From Streptomyces griseoviridis (GTDB taxonomy: Bacteria; Actinomycetota; Actinomycetes; Streptomycetales; Streptomycetaceae): a DNA stretch of 64,000 nucleotides. Below the pieces are notes generated by a model. It did not search any database, had not been told where the DNA came from, and saw only the letters and a program-made list of their open reading frames with translations. The stretch lies in assembly GCA_014649155.1 (NCBI GenBank), contig BMSM01000010.1, forward strand, positions 186,001-250,000. The letters are read 5' to 3'. Of this stretch, positions 49,834 through 59,702 are shown in pieces; position 1 is the first letter of the stretch, and each line of letters opens with the position of its first letter. The position numbers and the translations under genes are program-made.

Positions 49834-51606
49834 TCACGCCGGCCGGGGTGGTCCCAGCACCGCCTCCCGGAACCGGGACGGTGCCGCCCCGCCGTCGGGG
49901 GACTCCGTCTCCAGCACCCACAGCTCGTTGCGGCCGGCCCGCAGCACCGGACCGGGCACGTGCAGCGAGGTCTGCGGCCCCGCCGACCAGTAGCGGCCGA
50001 GGCAGAACCCGTTGAGCCAGGCGAAGCCCCGCCCCGCGCCCGGCAGCTCCAGCACGGCGTCCCCGGTGGCCGGCACGTCGAGGACGCCCCGGTAGAGGCC
50101 GGTGCCGGCCGCCGGTGCCGGCCGGTAGGGCAGTCCGGCGACGGCCTCGGCGTTGTCGAAGGCGTCCAGGCGCAGGCCGCGCGCGGTCACACCGTGCAGG
50201 TACTGCCGCTCGTGGAGGATGCCGCCGGTCAGGCCCTTGGGCTCGCCCAGCCGGGGGCCGTAGTTGACGCGGCCGAGGGACTCCACCCAGATCTCGATCT
50301 CGGCCGGCCCCGGCACGTCGGTGCCCGGCTCGACCGGTACCCCGTCCGCGAACAGCCGGATCACGTCCCGTGCGCCGGGAAGGGTGAGCGGCAGCGGCGG
50401 GCGCGGACCGGGGACCCGGGCCCGGTAGCGGACCACGCCCCGGTCGACGTCCAGCTCCTCGAAGGTCGGGGGGGAGCCGAAGACGCGCTCCGGGCCGCCG
50501 AGGAGATCGGTCACCTCGTCCAGCGGCACCCAGGAGTCCAGCGCGGCCGTGACGGGCGCGGGAAGTACCGGCGGCGGGGCGGGCAGGGCGGGCGGCGGGG
50601 TCTCGGCGAACTCGGCCAGCACCTCACGGAAACGCCAGAATTTCTCGGTGGGCCGGCCCGCCTCGTCGATCGGGGCGTCGTAGTCGTAGGAGGTCACCGT
50701 CGGCTGGAAGGCCCCGTCGTGGAGGTCGCCGGTCCGGTTGGCGCCGGCCCAGCCGCCGAAGCTGGTGCCGCCGTGTGCCATGTAGAGGTTCACCGAGGCG
50801 CCCTGCTCCAGCAGGGCCCGCAGTTCGGCCGCCGCGTCCCCGGCGTCCCGTACGACGGGCCGGTCGCCCCAGTGCGCGAACCAGCCGCACCAGAATTCCA
50901 TGCACATCAGCGGACCCGTCGGCCGGTGCCGGCGCAGGGCGGCGAAGGCACCGGCGGCGTCCGAGCCGAAGTTGACGGTGGCCAGCACCCCGGGCAGGGA
51001 ACCGCCGGTGAGCATGTGGTCCTCCGGCCCGTCGGAGGTGAACAACGGCACCGTCACGCCCGACTCCCGCAGCAGCGCGGCGAGCCGGCGCAGGTACGCG
51101 GCGTCGGAGCCGTAACTGCCGTACTCGTTCTCCACCTGCACCATCAGGACGGGGCCGCCCCGGTCCGCCTGCCGCTGCACGACCTGGGGGAGCAGCCGGG
51201 CGAACCAGCGCCGTACCGGCTCCAGGTACTCCGGGTCCCTGGTGCGGAGCCGGCCGCCCACGGCGCCGGTCAGCCAGTGCGGCAGGCCGCCGTTCTCCCA
51301 CTCGGCGCAGATGTACGGGCCCGGCCGGACGATCGCCCACAGACCCGCCGCCCGCGCCGCGTCCAGGAAACGGCCCAGCGCCTCCGGGTCCCGGTAACGG
51401 CCGGGTGACGGCTCGTGCAGGTTCCACGGGACGTACGTCTCCACGCAGTTCAGGCCCATCGCGCGGAGCATGCCGAGCCGGTGCGGCCACTGCTCCTCGT
51501 GGACCCGGAAGTAGTGCAGGGCGCCGGAGAGCAGCCGCACCGGCCGCCCGGCCAGCTCGAAGCCGGCGTCGGTCACGGCGAAGGCGGGCGTGGGTGATGC
51601 GTTCAT
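49834..51606 (-). CDS. Beta-galactosidase, glycoside hydrolase family 35
   Basis: The ATG at 51606 gives 590 residues. The GH35 TIM barrel shows LSGALHYFRVHEEQW near 24-38, VPWNLHEPSPG, the acid/base Glu in VQVENEYGSYG, and the nucleophile Glu in MCMEFWCGWFAHWG. C-terminal beta domains complete it. There is no signal peptide, so it acts in the cytoplasm on imported oligosaccharides. It is the last gene of the polysaccharide-lyase gene run, 33 bp after the small lyase. Confidence 0.94.
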   Translation of the reverse strand: MNASPTPAFAVTDAGFELAGRPVRLLSGALHYFRVHEEQWPHRLGMLRAMGLNCVETYVPWNLHEPSPGRYRDPEALGRFLDAARAAGLWAIVRPGPYICAEWENGGLPHWLTGAVGGRLRTRDPEYLEPVRRWFARLLPQVVQRQADRGGPVLMVQVENEYGSYGSDAAYLRRLAALLRESGVTVPLFTSDGPEDHMLTGGSLPGVLATVNFGSDAAGAFAALRRHRPTGPLMCMEFWCGWFAHWGDRPVVRDAGDAAAELRALLEQGASVNLYMAHGGTSFGGWAGANRTGDLHDGAFQPTVTSYDYDAPIDEAGRPTEKFWRFREVLAEFAETPPPALPAPPPVLPAPVTAALDSWVPLDEVTDLLGGPERVFGSPPTFEELDVDRGVVRYRARVPGPRPPLPLTLPGARDVIRLFADGVPVEPGTDVPGPAEIEIWVESLGRVNYGPRLGEPKGLTGGILHERQYLHGVTARGLRLDAFDNAEAVAGLPYRPAPAAGTGLYRGVLDVPATGDAVLELPGAGRGFAWLNGFCLGRYWSAGPQTSLHVPGPVLRAGRNELWVLETESPDGGAAPSRFREAVLGPPRPA

Positions 51607-51639
51607 CGGGACGGGTCCTTAGCTGTGCGTACAGGTGGT

Positions 51640-52362
51640 TCAGTCGACGTCCGAGTAGGCGGTGCCCACCCGCAGCCTGTCGATCCGGTTGACCACGGCG
51701 CTCTCCGGGGTGTCCCGGTCGTAGACGCCCCACTTGGGTTCGTTGGCGCTGTCCCAGGTACGGGCCGCATACCGGGTGGTGCCGTCGGCGAAGGTCTGCC
51801 GGACGCCGTCGGCGTACAGCTCGACCCAGCCGGACGCCGCCGACTCCGAGGTGCGGATGCCGAGCGCGTACCGCTTCCACTGGCCTGCCGCGACCGACGC
51901 CGACCAGATGAGATGCCAGGTGGCGTCGGTGTCGACGTGGAAAAGCCGCGCCGAGCCGTTTCTCACCGTCATGATCAGCGGGTAGTTCTGTTCGGCGTTC
52001 GGATACGACTTCCACTGCCAGGTCACGAAGTCGCCGGTCACCGTGGACAGCTGGGTCTCCCAGCCGAGCCAGTAGGTGGTGCCCGGTGCGAACGCGTACC
52101 GGGAGCCGTTCACCGAGATGCCCCGGTTCTCGCAGCGGATGAGACCGCTGGGCTTGGTGTACCGGAAGATCGTGCCGTGGCCGTCCTGGTTGGCGGCGGT
52201 GACGAGGCTGCCGGGGGCGTCGCACTCCACGCTGCCGAACACGCCCGTGCCGCCTCCCGCGTCGCCGTCCCAGAGGGTCGCGGCGTGCGCCGGGGCGGCG
52301 GGCACCGCGAGACAGAGCAGGCCGGTCAGCAGGGCGGCGCCGCGCCGCGTCCGGGCGCTCAC
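51640..52362 (-). CDS. Secreted polysaccharide lyase (heparin-lyase-I/PL20-like jelly roll)
   Basis: The GTG at 52362 overlaps the PL8 stop (GTGA), so the two lyases are translationally coupled (240 residues). A Sec signal peptide (GAALLTGLLCLAVPAAPAHA) is followed by a beta-jelly-roll with RYAFAPGTTYWLGWETQL, FVTWQWKSYPN and ARLFHVDTDATWHLIWS. This pattern fits the PF14099 polysaccharide lyase family, which includes heparin-lyase-I-like and glucuronan lyases. The exact glycan is unknown, but a uronic acid backbone is expected. Confidence 0.78.
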   Translation of the reverse strand: MSARTRRGAALLTGLLCLAVPAAPAHAATLWDGDAGGGTGVFGSVECDAPGSLVTAANQDGHGTIFRYTKPSGLIRCENRGISVNGSRYAFAPGTTYWLGWETQLSTVTGDFVTWQWKSYPNAEQNYPLIMTVRNGSARLFHVDTDATWHLIWSASVAAGQWKRYALGIRTSESAASGWVELYADGVRQTFADGTTRYAARTWDSANEPKWGVYDRDTPESAVVNRIDRLRVGTAYSDVD

Positions 52363-54842
52363 GCCGTCCTCACCGTGGTCTTCTGGGTGGCGCCCGCCTC
52401 GGCGGTCAGGGAACCGAACGTCAGTTTCAGTTCCCGGCCGGTCGACGCCGCCCGGACCGTGCCGGGCCGGGACACCACCGAGGTGACCCGGTGATCCCAG
52501 GTGACAGTGAGGGCGGTCAGCTCGCGGGTCGGATCGGCGACGCACACCGTGGCGGTGCCGCCCCGCCCGTGCCGCACCAGCACCGAGCAGGGCGCGCTCA
52601 CGGTCAGCCCGGCGGCGCTGCCCTCGGCCCAGAAGTTGACGGCGGTGACACCGAGCGAGGGAACGTGGACGCCCTGCGCCTCGGGCGTGTTGACCAGGGT
52701 GCGCAGCAACCCCCGCGCGCCGGCCGCCCGGGACGCGGTACGGGCGGCACCGGCGCCGGGCAGCAGCACGTACGCATACCCGGCGTCCACCGGGTCGGTG
52801 CCGTGGTCGACGTACAGGGTGAGGTACCGGTCGGTGACCGGTTCCGTCGAGGAGCCGGTGCGGATGTCGCTCCAGCGGCCGGTGCGCTCCTCGCGCAGCG
52901 CGGTCACCCGGCCGCCCTCGGGGAAGACGTACCCGCCGTGCCCGGCGAGGTGCGCCCACCCCGGGTCGGTGAACGTCCGCGTCCACCCGGAGCCGCCGGG
53001 CATCCGCCGGCCGTCCACGGTCAGCGCCGCCGCGCCGTCCCCGCCCAGCCGACGGTTGTCGACCACCGTGTCGACGGCCTGCCCGTCCGCCGCCGTGATC
53101 CCCGCGCCCAGACAGACGATGCCCTCGTCCAGGAAGAACCACGACTTGCGGGCTTCCAGGGTCGAGGACAACCCCTTGAGGTGCTGGCCGACCGCCGCGT
53201 ACGTGCCGTCCGTCGTCCCGCCGACCCACCGGGCGTCCGGACGCTCGGCGCCCCACTGGCCGCCCTCACCGTCCGCGAGGCGCTTGCGGGAGACGGTGGT
53301 GCCGGGCAGCCGGTACGGGTCGACGGTGGCCCAGAAGCCCTGCGAGTACTGCTCGTTGCCGAAGTCGTCGCCCCACCAGGAGAGCCACCCGGCGCCGGTG
53401 TGCCAGCCCCGCAGGTTCTCCCCGTTGCCCCACTCGTAGTGCGCGATCCGCTCCGAGGCCATGGACAGACACGCCGCCCAGCCGGTACGGCGGTGCACCG
53501 CACGGTCCTGGGACGGGAAGAGCCGGTGCTCCAGGGGCTCCGGCAGCGGCTTGACCGTGCTGTCGTTCGCGACCTCCTGGAGCTGGGCCAGCTTGTACAC
53601 GCCCAGCATGGGATCGGTGTGCGGGGCGCTGAAGTACGCCCGCTGGACCCAGCCCTTGGCCAGCGCCCGCCAGCGGGCGTTCTGCTCCGCGCTCGCCGCC
53701 CGGCCCAGCGCCACGATCGAGGCGATGATCGCGTGGCCGCGCAGATGGTCGTCGTTGGCGCCGGCGGAGGTGCCCGGCGGCACGCCACGGGAGATCGCCC
53801 GGCCGGATACGGCGTCCATGCACAGCCCGTTGAAGAGGAACGGCGCCCAGGCCCGCTCCACCGCGTCGAAGTAATTCTCCCGCGCCGGGTCGGTGATCTC
53901 CCACCGGGAGCCGGCCAGCAGCGCGAACAGCAGGCTCAGCCCGCTGAACAGGTCCGCGCCGTACGAACCGGCGTAGGGCACCCAGGTGTGCTGCACGAAC
54001 GACCCGTCCCGGTAGAGGCCGTCGCCCGAGGTGACGTAGGGGAAGACGGGAGAGAGGGCCGCGGCGGCCACGGAGAGCCGGCCCGCGTCCGCGCCGACCA
54101 GGCCGCTCAGCGCGATGGTGCGGCACAGGTCGACCCGGTTGGCGCCGGTCGACGTCCCCGAGTACGACGCCACCGCGCTGTCCGGCACGAAGGCGCCGAC
54201 CGCCGCGGTGATCGCGGCCCGCAACTCGTCGTCGACGTGGTCGTGCAGGATGATCGCCGCGTCCAGCAGCGCCTGCGGGCCGCCGATCTGCCAGTTGTAC
54301 CAGTTGCCGTAGGGGGCCTGGCCCGCGTGGTAGACATCGGTGACCACGTGCCGCAGGCCCGCCACGACGTCCCGGGCGTAGCCGGTGTCGCCGGTCAGAC
54401 CGGTGCCGGGCTGTGCGTACGCCTCGGCCATCGAACGCAGCCGCTGGAGGGTGAGCTGGATCTGCGCCGAGTAGGTGTACGAGGCGGTGTCGGTGTCGGG
54501 TTCCGGGTCGAGCCAGACCATCTGCGGCCACAGCGAGCCGGCCGTCGGGCTCATGGCGGTGCGCCAGGCCGCGGCGCTGGTGCCCAGCTGGGCGAGTTTC
54601 GAGGCGAACGGCTCGGCGGTGGGGCTGAAACCGGCCCCGAGGATCAAGCCGCGCCAGGTGCTGCGCAGGTGGTCGAACTCGTCGGCCGAGGCGGTCGCGG
54701 TGCCGGTTTCTCCGTCGGTGGCGTCGGCGGCGTACGCCGTACCGCTCGCCGTCGTCACCGGGATGGCTCCGGCCAGCCCGAGCGCGGCGGCGGCACCACC
54801 TGTCGCCTTGACGAAGCCACGGCGGGACCAGGGTGTGGGCAT
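52359..54842 (-). CDS. Secreted polysaccharide lyase family 8 (hyaluronate/chondroitin/xanthan lyase type)
   Basis: The protein has 827 residues with a Tat signal (SRRGFVKATGG). It has the alpha-toroid of PL8: NWYNWQIGGPQALLDAAI holds the catalytic Asn, and DGSFVQHTWVPYAGSYG holds the catalytic His and Tyr. DDHLRGH and the WGNGENLRGWHTGAGWLSWW cleft segments follow. Beta-sandwich domains make up the C-terminal half. It cleaves a uronic-acid polysaccharide by beta-elimination outside the cell. It is the first gene of a run with the second lyase and the GH35 enzyme, which would process the fragments. Confidence 0.92.
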   Translation of the reverse strand: MPTPWSRRGFVKATGGAAAALGLAGAIPVTTASGTAYAADATDGETGTATASADEFDHLRSTWRGLILGAGFSPTAEPFASKLAQLGTSAAAWRTAMSPTAGSLWPQMVWLDPEPDTDTASYTYSAQIQLTLQRLRSMAEAYAQPGTGLTGDTGYARDVVAGLRHVVTDVYHAGQAPYGNWYNWQIGGPQALLDAAIILHDHVDDELRAAITAAVGAFVPDSAVASYSGTSTGANRVDLCRTIALSGLVGADAGRLSVAAAALSPVFPYVTSGDGLYRDGSFVQHTWVPYAGSYGADLFSGLSLLFALLAGSRWEITDPARENYFDAVERAWAPFLFNGLCMDAVSGRAISRGVPPGTSAGANDDHLRGHAIIASIVALGRAASAEQNARWRALAKGWVQRAYFSAPHTDPMLGVYKLAQLQEVANDSTVKPLPEPLEHRLFPSQDRAVHRRTGWAACLSMASERIAHYEWGNGENLRGWHTGAGWLSWWGDDFGNEQYSQGFWATVDPYRLPGTTVSRKRLADGEGGQWGAERPDARWVGGTTDGTYAAVGQHLKGLSSTLEARKSWFFLDEGIVCLGAGITAADGQAVDTVVDNRRLGGDGAAALTVDGRRMPGGSGWTRTFTDPGWAHLAGHGGYVFPEGGRVTALREERTGRWSDIRTGSSTEPVTDRYLTLYVDHGTDPVDAGYAYVLLPGAGAARTASRAAGARGLLRTLVNTPEAQGVHVPSLGVTAVNFWAEGSAAGLTVSAPCSVLVRHGRGGTATVCVADPTRELTALTVTWDHRVTSVVSRPGTVRAASTGRELKLTFGSLTAEAGATQKTTVRTA

Positions 54843-55031
54843 GATGTCTCCAAGGGCGGAGGGGGAGAGGCGAGGAGAGGGGAGATGCCAGAGAGGCAGT
54901 GACGGGTGGGTCGGTTTCTAGCACGAGACGAGCAAGACGCTCAATACGTAAGCTACGAAAAAGTCGATAGAATCAATCACAAGAGCTCGGTGGAACGTGC
55001 GCGAACCGGGGGATCACCAGGAGGACGGCGG
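54843..55031. promoter_or_regulatory. Divergent promoter between the lyases and their regulator
   Basis: This 189-bp region has an AT-rich middle (about 54940-54990, with TCAATACGTAAGCTACGAAA), unusual in this genome. It must contain the promoters of both transcripts and probably the operator of the divergent regulator. No perfect palindrome was seen. Confidence 0.45.
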
Positions 55032-56174
55032 ATGCGGTCGCATGTCAATCAGCGCCACGAGCGGGTGCTGGAGATCGTCCGCAGGCGAGGCAGTCTGCGG
55101 GTCACGGAACTGGCGGAGGAACTCGCGGTCTCCGCGGTCACGGTGCGGCGCGACGTCGAGACACTGGCCGAGCAGGGGCGGCTGACCAGGCTGCACGGCT
55201 CCGTCTCCTGGCCGCGGCCGGCCACCGGCCCCACGCCCGCCGGCGCCGGCGCGGAACCTGCGGCAGCCGCCCGGACCGGACGCGTCCCGGCGGGCGCGGC
55301 GCCGGCCGGGACGGTGCTCGGCATGGTCGTGCCCAGCATGGAGCACTACTTCGCCGAACTGGTCCGGGGCGCCCAGGACGCCATCACCGCCCGCGGCGGC
55401 CGGCTGGTGCTCGGCATCGCGCACTGGCGGTCCGAGGAGGACACCGCGCAGATCGGCCGGATGCTCGACGCGGGCGTCGACGGCCTGCTGCTGCAACCGA
55501 GCTGGGAGCGCGGCGTGCCCAGCGCCCAGCAGGAGGAGCAGCTGCTCGCGCTCGGCGTCCCGGCCGTCCTGGTGGACCGCCGGGCCCCCGTCGGCGGCCG
55601 GCTGGCCGGACTGGACAGCGCCCGCTCCGACCACGTCCTGGGCGGTGCGGCCGCCGTGCACCACCTGGCCGGCCTCGGGCACCGCAGGATGTCGCTGCTG
55701 GCCCAGGACAACCCGACGTCCCCGCAGGTCCGCGAGGGCTACCAGGCGGCCGTCGCGGCCCGCGGGCTGGCCGCGCTGACCCCGGTGGACGTCGACCCCG
55801 AGGATCCGCGCAGCCTGGACGCCGCCGCGCGCCTGCTGTACCGGGCGGTGCTCGACGACGGGGTGACCGCCGCGATCGTGCACAACGACCAGACCGCGAT
55901 CGGCGTGGCGCAACGACTGCGCGAACACGGTCTGGCCATCCCGGACGACGTGTCCCTGGTGGCCTACGAGGACGAGATGGCCGCCCTGGCCGACGTACCG
56001 CTCACCGCGGTGGCGCCGCCGCGGCAGGCCGTGGGGGAGACCGCCGTGGAGCTGATGCTCGCGCGACTGGGCGGGCACGGGGGCGGGGACGGCGGTGAGG
56101 CGGCCCCCAGCCGCCACGTCTCGCTGGTGCCCCGGCTGACGGTACGGGCCTCCAGCGCGCCGCCCGCGCGCTGA
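55032..56174 (+). CDS. Hybrid regulator: DeoR-type HTH plus LacI-type sensor
   Basis: The ATG follows AGGAGGAC (380 residues). The N-terminal HTH is DeoR-like: RHERVLEIVRRRGSLRVTEL, then VSAVTVRRDVETLAEQGRL. A Pro/Ala linker leads into a LacI/GalR sugar-sensing domain: VLGMVVPSMEHYFAELVRGA, RMLDAGVDGLLL, HRRMSLLAQD-like, and DDVSLVAYEDEMAALADVPLTAV. It lies between the lyase genes and the transporter operon and most likely controls both in response to a released oligosaccharide. Confidence 0.9.
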   Translation: MRSHVNQRHERVLEIVRRRGSLRVTELAEELAVSAVTVRRDVETLAEQGRLTRLHGSVSWPRPATGPTPAGAGAEPAAAARTGRVPAGAAPAGTVLGMVVPSMEHYFAELVRGAQDAITARGGRLVLGIAHWRSEEDTAQIGRMLDAGVDGLLLQPSWERGVPSAQQEEQLLALGVPAVLVDRRAPVGGRLAGLDSARSDHVLGGAAAVHHLAGLGHRRMSLLAQDNPTSPQVREGYQAAVAARGLAALTPVDVDPEDPRSLDAAARLLYRAVLDDGVTAAIVHNDQTAIGVAQRLREHGLAIPDDVSLVAYEDEMAALADVPLTAVAPPRQAVGETAVELMLARLGGHGGGDGGEAAPSRHVSLVPRLTVRASSAPPAR

Positions 56175-56213
56175 TCGAAGCAAGGCGAGACACCACGGGA
56201 CCTGACCGATCGT

Positions 56214-56245
56214 CAAATGATTGTTTTGATCACTTTGTTCATTTG
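56214..56245. promoter_or_regulatory. Inverted repeat upstream of the ABC transporter operon
   Basis: CAAATGA (56214-56220) and TCATTTG (56239-56245) form an inverted pair in a notably AT-rich patch. TTGACG at 56250-56255, just downstream, could be a -35 box. It is a plausible operator for the DeoR/LacI-type hybrid regulator encoded upstream. Confidence 0.5.
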
Positions 56246-56327
56246 CTCTTGACGAGCGATCGTCTTGGCCGAAAGATGACCGCAACCTCCCCGCTCATCT
56301 CGCTTCGCTCGTCAAGGAGCCAGTGCC

Positions 56328-57671
56328 ATGAAGCCCCTGCCCCGCAGATCACGCACGCCCCGCGCCCCCCGCCGCCGGGTTCTCGCGGCCTCCGCCGGAT
56401 GCCTCGCCCTGCTCGCCACCAGCGCCTGCGGCGGCGGGGACGGCGGCACCTCCGGCGCCTCGGACGGCAAGCCGGTCACCCTCACCATGTGGTCCTGGAT
56501 GGTCGGCACCCAGGACGTGGTCGACGCGTTCAACGCCACCCACGAGGACATCCAGGTCAAGTACACCGAGATCACCGCCGGCACCGACGGTTATTCCAAG
56601 ATCGACAGCGCGATCGACGCAGGCAACGCCCCCGACGTGGTCGGCATGGAGTACGCGATGCTCCCCGAGTTCGCCAGCCAGGGAAACCTGGAGGACCTCA
56701 CCGAGGAGACCGGTGACCTGGTCGGGTCCTTCCCCGAGAGCCTGCGCTCGCTGGTCACCCCCGGCGGTCGTACCTGGGGCGTGCCGTTCGACGTCACCCC
56801 GCAGCTCCTCTACTACCGGACCGACCTGTTCGACAAGGCCGGCGTCGAAGTGCCGCACACCTGGGCGGAGTTCGAGAGGGCCGCCGAGAAGATCAGGAAG
56901 GCCGACGGCGACGTACGGATCGCCAACGCCCCCAAGGGCGGTGACGTCCCCTTCATCAACGGGCTCGCCTGGCAAGCCGGTTCACAGGGATTCGGCGTGG
57001 ACGGCGATGCCTGGACCGTGAACGTCGACGACGGACCGGCCCGCAAGGTCGCCGCCTACTGGGACGGTCTGGTCGGCGACGGCCTCGTGCGCAACGACCC
57101 CGCGTGGAGCGAGGAGGAGACCACGGCCCGGAAGAAGGGACAGGTCGCCGCGTTCATCGGGGCGCCCTGGAGCGGGGCCGGCCTCATCTCCCAGCTGCCG
57201 GAGCAGAAGGGCAAGTGGGCGGTGGCGCCACTGCCCACCTGGGACGGGACCCCGGCCACCGGCACCTGGGGCGGCACCTCGTTCGCCGTGCCCAAGGGCA
57301 GCGAACACATCGACGCGGCGACCGAGTTCATCGAGTGGCTCACCACCGACCCCGCCGCCATGAAGGCCCGGCTCTCCGACGCCGAGGCGCCGAGCAGCGT
57401 GCTGCCCGCCGGCGCCGGGATGCAGAAGGTCGCGGCCGCCGAGTTCGACGGCGCGTCCGGCGGCTACTTCGCGAACGACCTGTACGAGGTCGCGGCGGCC
57501 CAGGTCGACACCGTGGTCAAGGGCTGGACCTGGGGCCCGGTGCAGGGCTCGGTGAACGAGGCGTTCGAGAGCGCCGTGGCCAAGGGCGGCTGGACCGCCG
57601 GCTTCGCGGCGGCACAGCGCGCGGCGGTGAAGGCGCTCGACGACCGGGGCCTGAAGACCAGCGACGGCTGA
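56328..57671 (+). CDS. Sugar ABC transporter substrate-binding lipoprotein
   Basis: The ATG follows AAGGAG (447 residues). The lipobox LLATSACGGG puts the lipidated Cys near residue 34. The mature part is a family 1 extracellular solute-binding protein: VTLTMWSWMVGTQDVVDAFN, AGNAPDVVGMEYAMLPEFA and VPFDVTPQLLYYRTDLFDKAG. It delivers the oligosaccharide released by the lyases to the two permeases encoded downstream. Confidence 0.93.
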   Translation: MKPLPRRSRTPRAPRRRVLAASAGCLALLATSACGGGDGGTSGASDGKPVTLTMWSWMVGTQDVVDAFNATHEDIQVKYTEITAGTDGYSKIDSAIDAGNAPDVVGMEYAMLPEFASQGNLEDLTEETGDLVGSFPESLRSLVTPGGRTWGVPFDVTPQLLYYRTDLFDKAGVEVPHTWAEFERAAEKIRKADGDVRIANAPKGGDVPFINGLAWQAGSQGFGVDGDAWTVNVDDGPARKVAAYWDGLVGDGLVRNDPAWSEEETTARKKGQVAAFIGAPWSGAGLISQLPEQKGKWAVAPLPTWDGTPATGTWGGTSFAVPKGSEHIDAATEFIEWLTTDPAAMKARLSDAEAPSSVLPAGAGMQKVAAAEFDGASGGYFANDLYEVAAAQVDTVVKGWTWGPVQGSVNEAFESAVAKGGWTAGFAAAQRAAVKALDDRGLKTSDG

Positions 57672-57835
57672 GCGGCCACCCGCGCCGCCTCGCCGCCCTC
57701 AGGCTCCCGGCCCGCTGCCTGCCCGACGTACCGTCCCCAGTCCCCACGCACCACCACGACCAGGCGCCCGCCGCGCCCTCACCCTGCCCCACTCCACCCC
57801 GCCCCGGTGTGGCGCGCCCCCGGTCAGGAGATCCC

Positions 57836-58756
57836 ATGACAGTCCCGGCCCCGCCCCTCGTCCGCCGCCCGGCCCCGCTCGCCCGACGGCGTGCCGCCGC
57901 GGCCTACATCGTCCCGTTCTTCGTCCTGTTCACCTTGGTCATGGTCGTCCCGATCGGTTACGCGGTGTGGACCAGCCTCTTCCGCGAGGAGTCCTCCGGA
58001 CTCGGCTTCGGCGGCACCGAGACCGTCTTCGCCGGACTCGGCAACTACGCCGACGCGCTCGCCGATCCCGCCCTGCGCGCCGCCTTCCTGCACATCGTCG
58101 GCTACGTCGTCCTGTACGTCCCCTTGATGACCTGCGCCGCGCTGCTCCTCGCCCTGCTGCTGGACTCGGCCGCCGCACGGGCGAAACGGCTGTTCCAACT
58201 GGCCCTGTTCCTGCCCTACACGGTGCCCACCGTGATCGCGGCGATCATCTGGGCCTACCTGTACTCGCCGAGCCTCAGTCCGGTCATGGACTGGTTCGAC
58301 GCCCTCGGCGTCACCGTCGACTTCTTCTCCGCCCCGATGGCCGTTCCGTCCGTCGTCAACATCGTCACCTGGCACTACGTCGGATACAACATGGTGATCC
58401 TGTACGCGGCGCTGCAGGCGATCCCCCGGGAGACCCTGGAGGCGGCCACGATGGACGGCGCCGGAGCGATCCGCACCGCGCTGAGCATCAAGGTGCCGCA
58501 CATCCGCTCCGCTCTCGTCCTCAGCCTGCTGTTCACCTGCGTCGGAGCCATCCAGCTGTTCAACGAGCCGTACATGCTGACCGTGCAGTCGGAAGGCGTC
58601 AACCGTGACTGGTCGCCGGTGATGTTCGTGCACAAGGCCGCCTTCGTCGACCACCGGCCCGGCCTGGCCGCCGCCGCGGCACTGCTCATCACACTGCTGG
58701 CCGGCGCCCTGTCCTTCGCAGTCACCAAGCTCGGCAACCGCTGGAAGGCAGCATGA
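57836..58756 (+). CDS. Sugar ABC transporter permease, MalF type
   Basis: The protein has 306 residues with six membrane helices. The EAA loop that contacts the ATPase reads EAATMDGAGAIRTALSIKVP, with the conserved Gly. It starts at the ATG at 57836 after a 164-bp gap. Its stop overlaps the next permease. It forms the channel with MalG. No ATP-binding subunit gene is present, so the shared MsiK-type ATPase encoded elsewhere probably drives it. Confidence 0.92.
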   Translation: MTVPAPPLVRRPAPLARRRAAAAYIVPFFVLFTLVMVVPIGYAVWTSLFREESSGLGFGGTETVFAGLGNYADALADPALRAAFLHIVGYVVLYVPLMTCAALLLALLLDSAAARAKRLFQLALFLPYTVPTVIAAIIWAYLYSPSLSPVMDWFDALGVTVDFFSAPMAVPSVVNIVTWHYVGYNMVILYAALQAIPRETLEAATMDGAGAIRTALSIKVPHIRSALVLSLLFTCVGAIQLFNEPYMLTVQSEGVNRDWSPVMFVHKAAFVDHRPGLAAAAALLITLLAGALSFAVTKLGNRWKAA

Positions 58757-59700
58757 GCACGCACACCGCCCCCGGGCCCACCACCCGCCCCCCGGTCCCG
58801 CCGGCCGGCCCGCCCCGGTCCGCGCCCCGCGCCGGCCGCCCCGGAACCCGGCCGCACCGCCGGCGCGGCGCCTGGACCTCCAAGGCCGTCGTCAACGGCG
58901 TCCTCGCCCTCTTCGCCCTGTACACCCTGATGCCGCTGACCTGGCTGCTGGTCGCCAGCACCAAGGACCACGGCGACCTGGCCGGCACCGGCGGCTTCAC
59001 CTTCGCCGACTTCAACCTCCTCGCCAACCTGGGCGCCCTGTTCCGGCAGGGCGACGGCGTCTTCGCGCGGTGGCTGCTCAACAGCGTCCTGTACTTCGGG
59101 GTGGGCTGCCTGGCTTCCACCCTGGTCAGCACCGCCGTCGGCTTCGCCTTCGACAAGTACGACTTCCGGTACAAGGAGAAGCTGTTCGGCCTGGTACTGC
59201 TCGGCGTGCTGGTCCCCAGCGCGGTCCTGGTGCTCCCGCAGTACCTGCTGGCCAGCGAGGCCGGCCTGGACAACACCTACTGGTCGGTGCTCGTCCCGCT
59301 GCTCGTCAACCCGTTCGGCGTCTATCTGGCCCGGGTGTTCTCCGAGGGGTATGTGCCCGACGAGGTCGTCGAGGCCGCCCGGATGGACGGCGCCGGGGAG
59401 TGGCGGGTCTTCCGCTCCGTCGGCCTGCCCATGCTCGCCCCGGGATTCGTCACCCTGTTCCTGTTCACCTTCACCGCCAGCTGGAACAACTTCGTCCTGC
59501 CGCTGTACATGCTCAGCGACGACCGGCTCTACCCGGTCACCCTGGGCCTGGCGATCTGGAGCAAGTCGTCCCAGCAGAACCCGGAGTTCGCGATGCTGAC
59601 CATCGTCGGGTCCCTGATCTCGGTCGTGCCGCTGGTCATCGCCTTCGTCTGCCTGCAGCGCTTCTGGCGCTCCGGCCTCACCGCGGGCGCGGTGAAGTGA
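58753..59700 (+). CDS. Sugar ABC transporter permease, MalG type
   Basis: The ATG overlaps the preceding stop by 4 bp (ATGA; 315 residues). A proline-rich cytoplasmic N-terminus precedes six helices. The EAA motif reads EAARMDGAGEWRVFRSVGLP. It is the partner of the MalF-type permease. The dehydrogenase gene follows 3 bp after its stop, so it belongs to the same transcript. Confidence 0.92.
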   Translation: MSTHTAPGPTTRPPVPPAGPPRSAPRAGRPGTRPHRRRGAWTSKAVVNGVLALFALYTLMPLTWLLVASTKDHGDLAGTGGFTFADFNLLANLGALFRQGDGVFARWLLNSVLYFGVGCLASTLVSTAVGFAFDKYDFRYKEKLFGLVLLGVLVPSAVLVLPQYLLASEAGLDNTYWSVLVPLLVNPFGVYLARVFSEGYVPDEVVEAARMDGAGEWRVFRSVGLPMLAPGFVTLFLFTFTASWNNFVLPLYMLSDDRLYPVTLGLAIWSKSSQQNPEFAMLTIVGSLISVVPLVIAFVCLQRFWRSGLTAGAVK

Positions 59701-59702
59701 CC

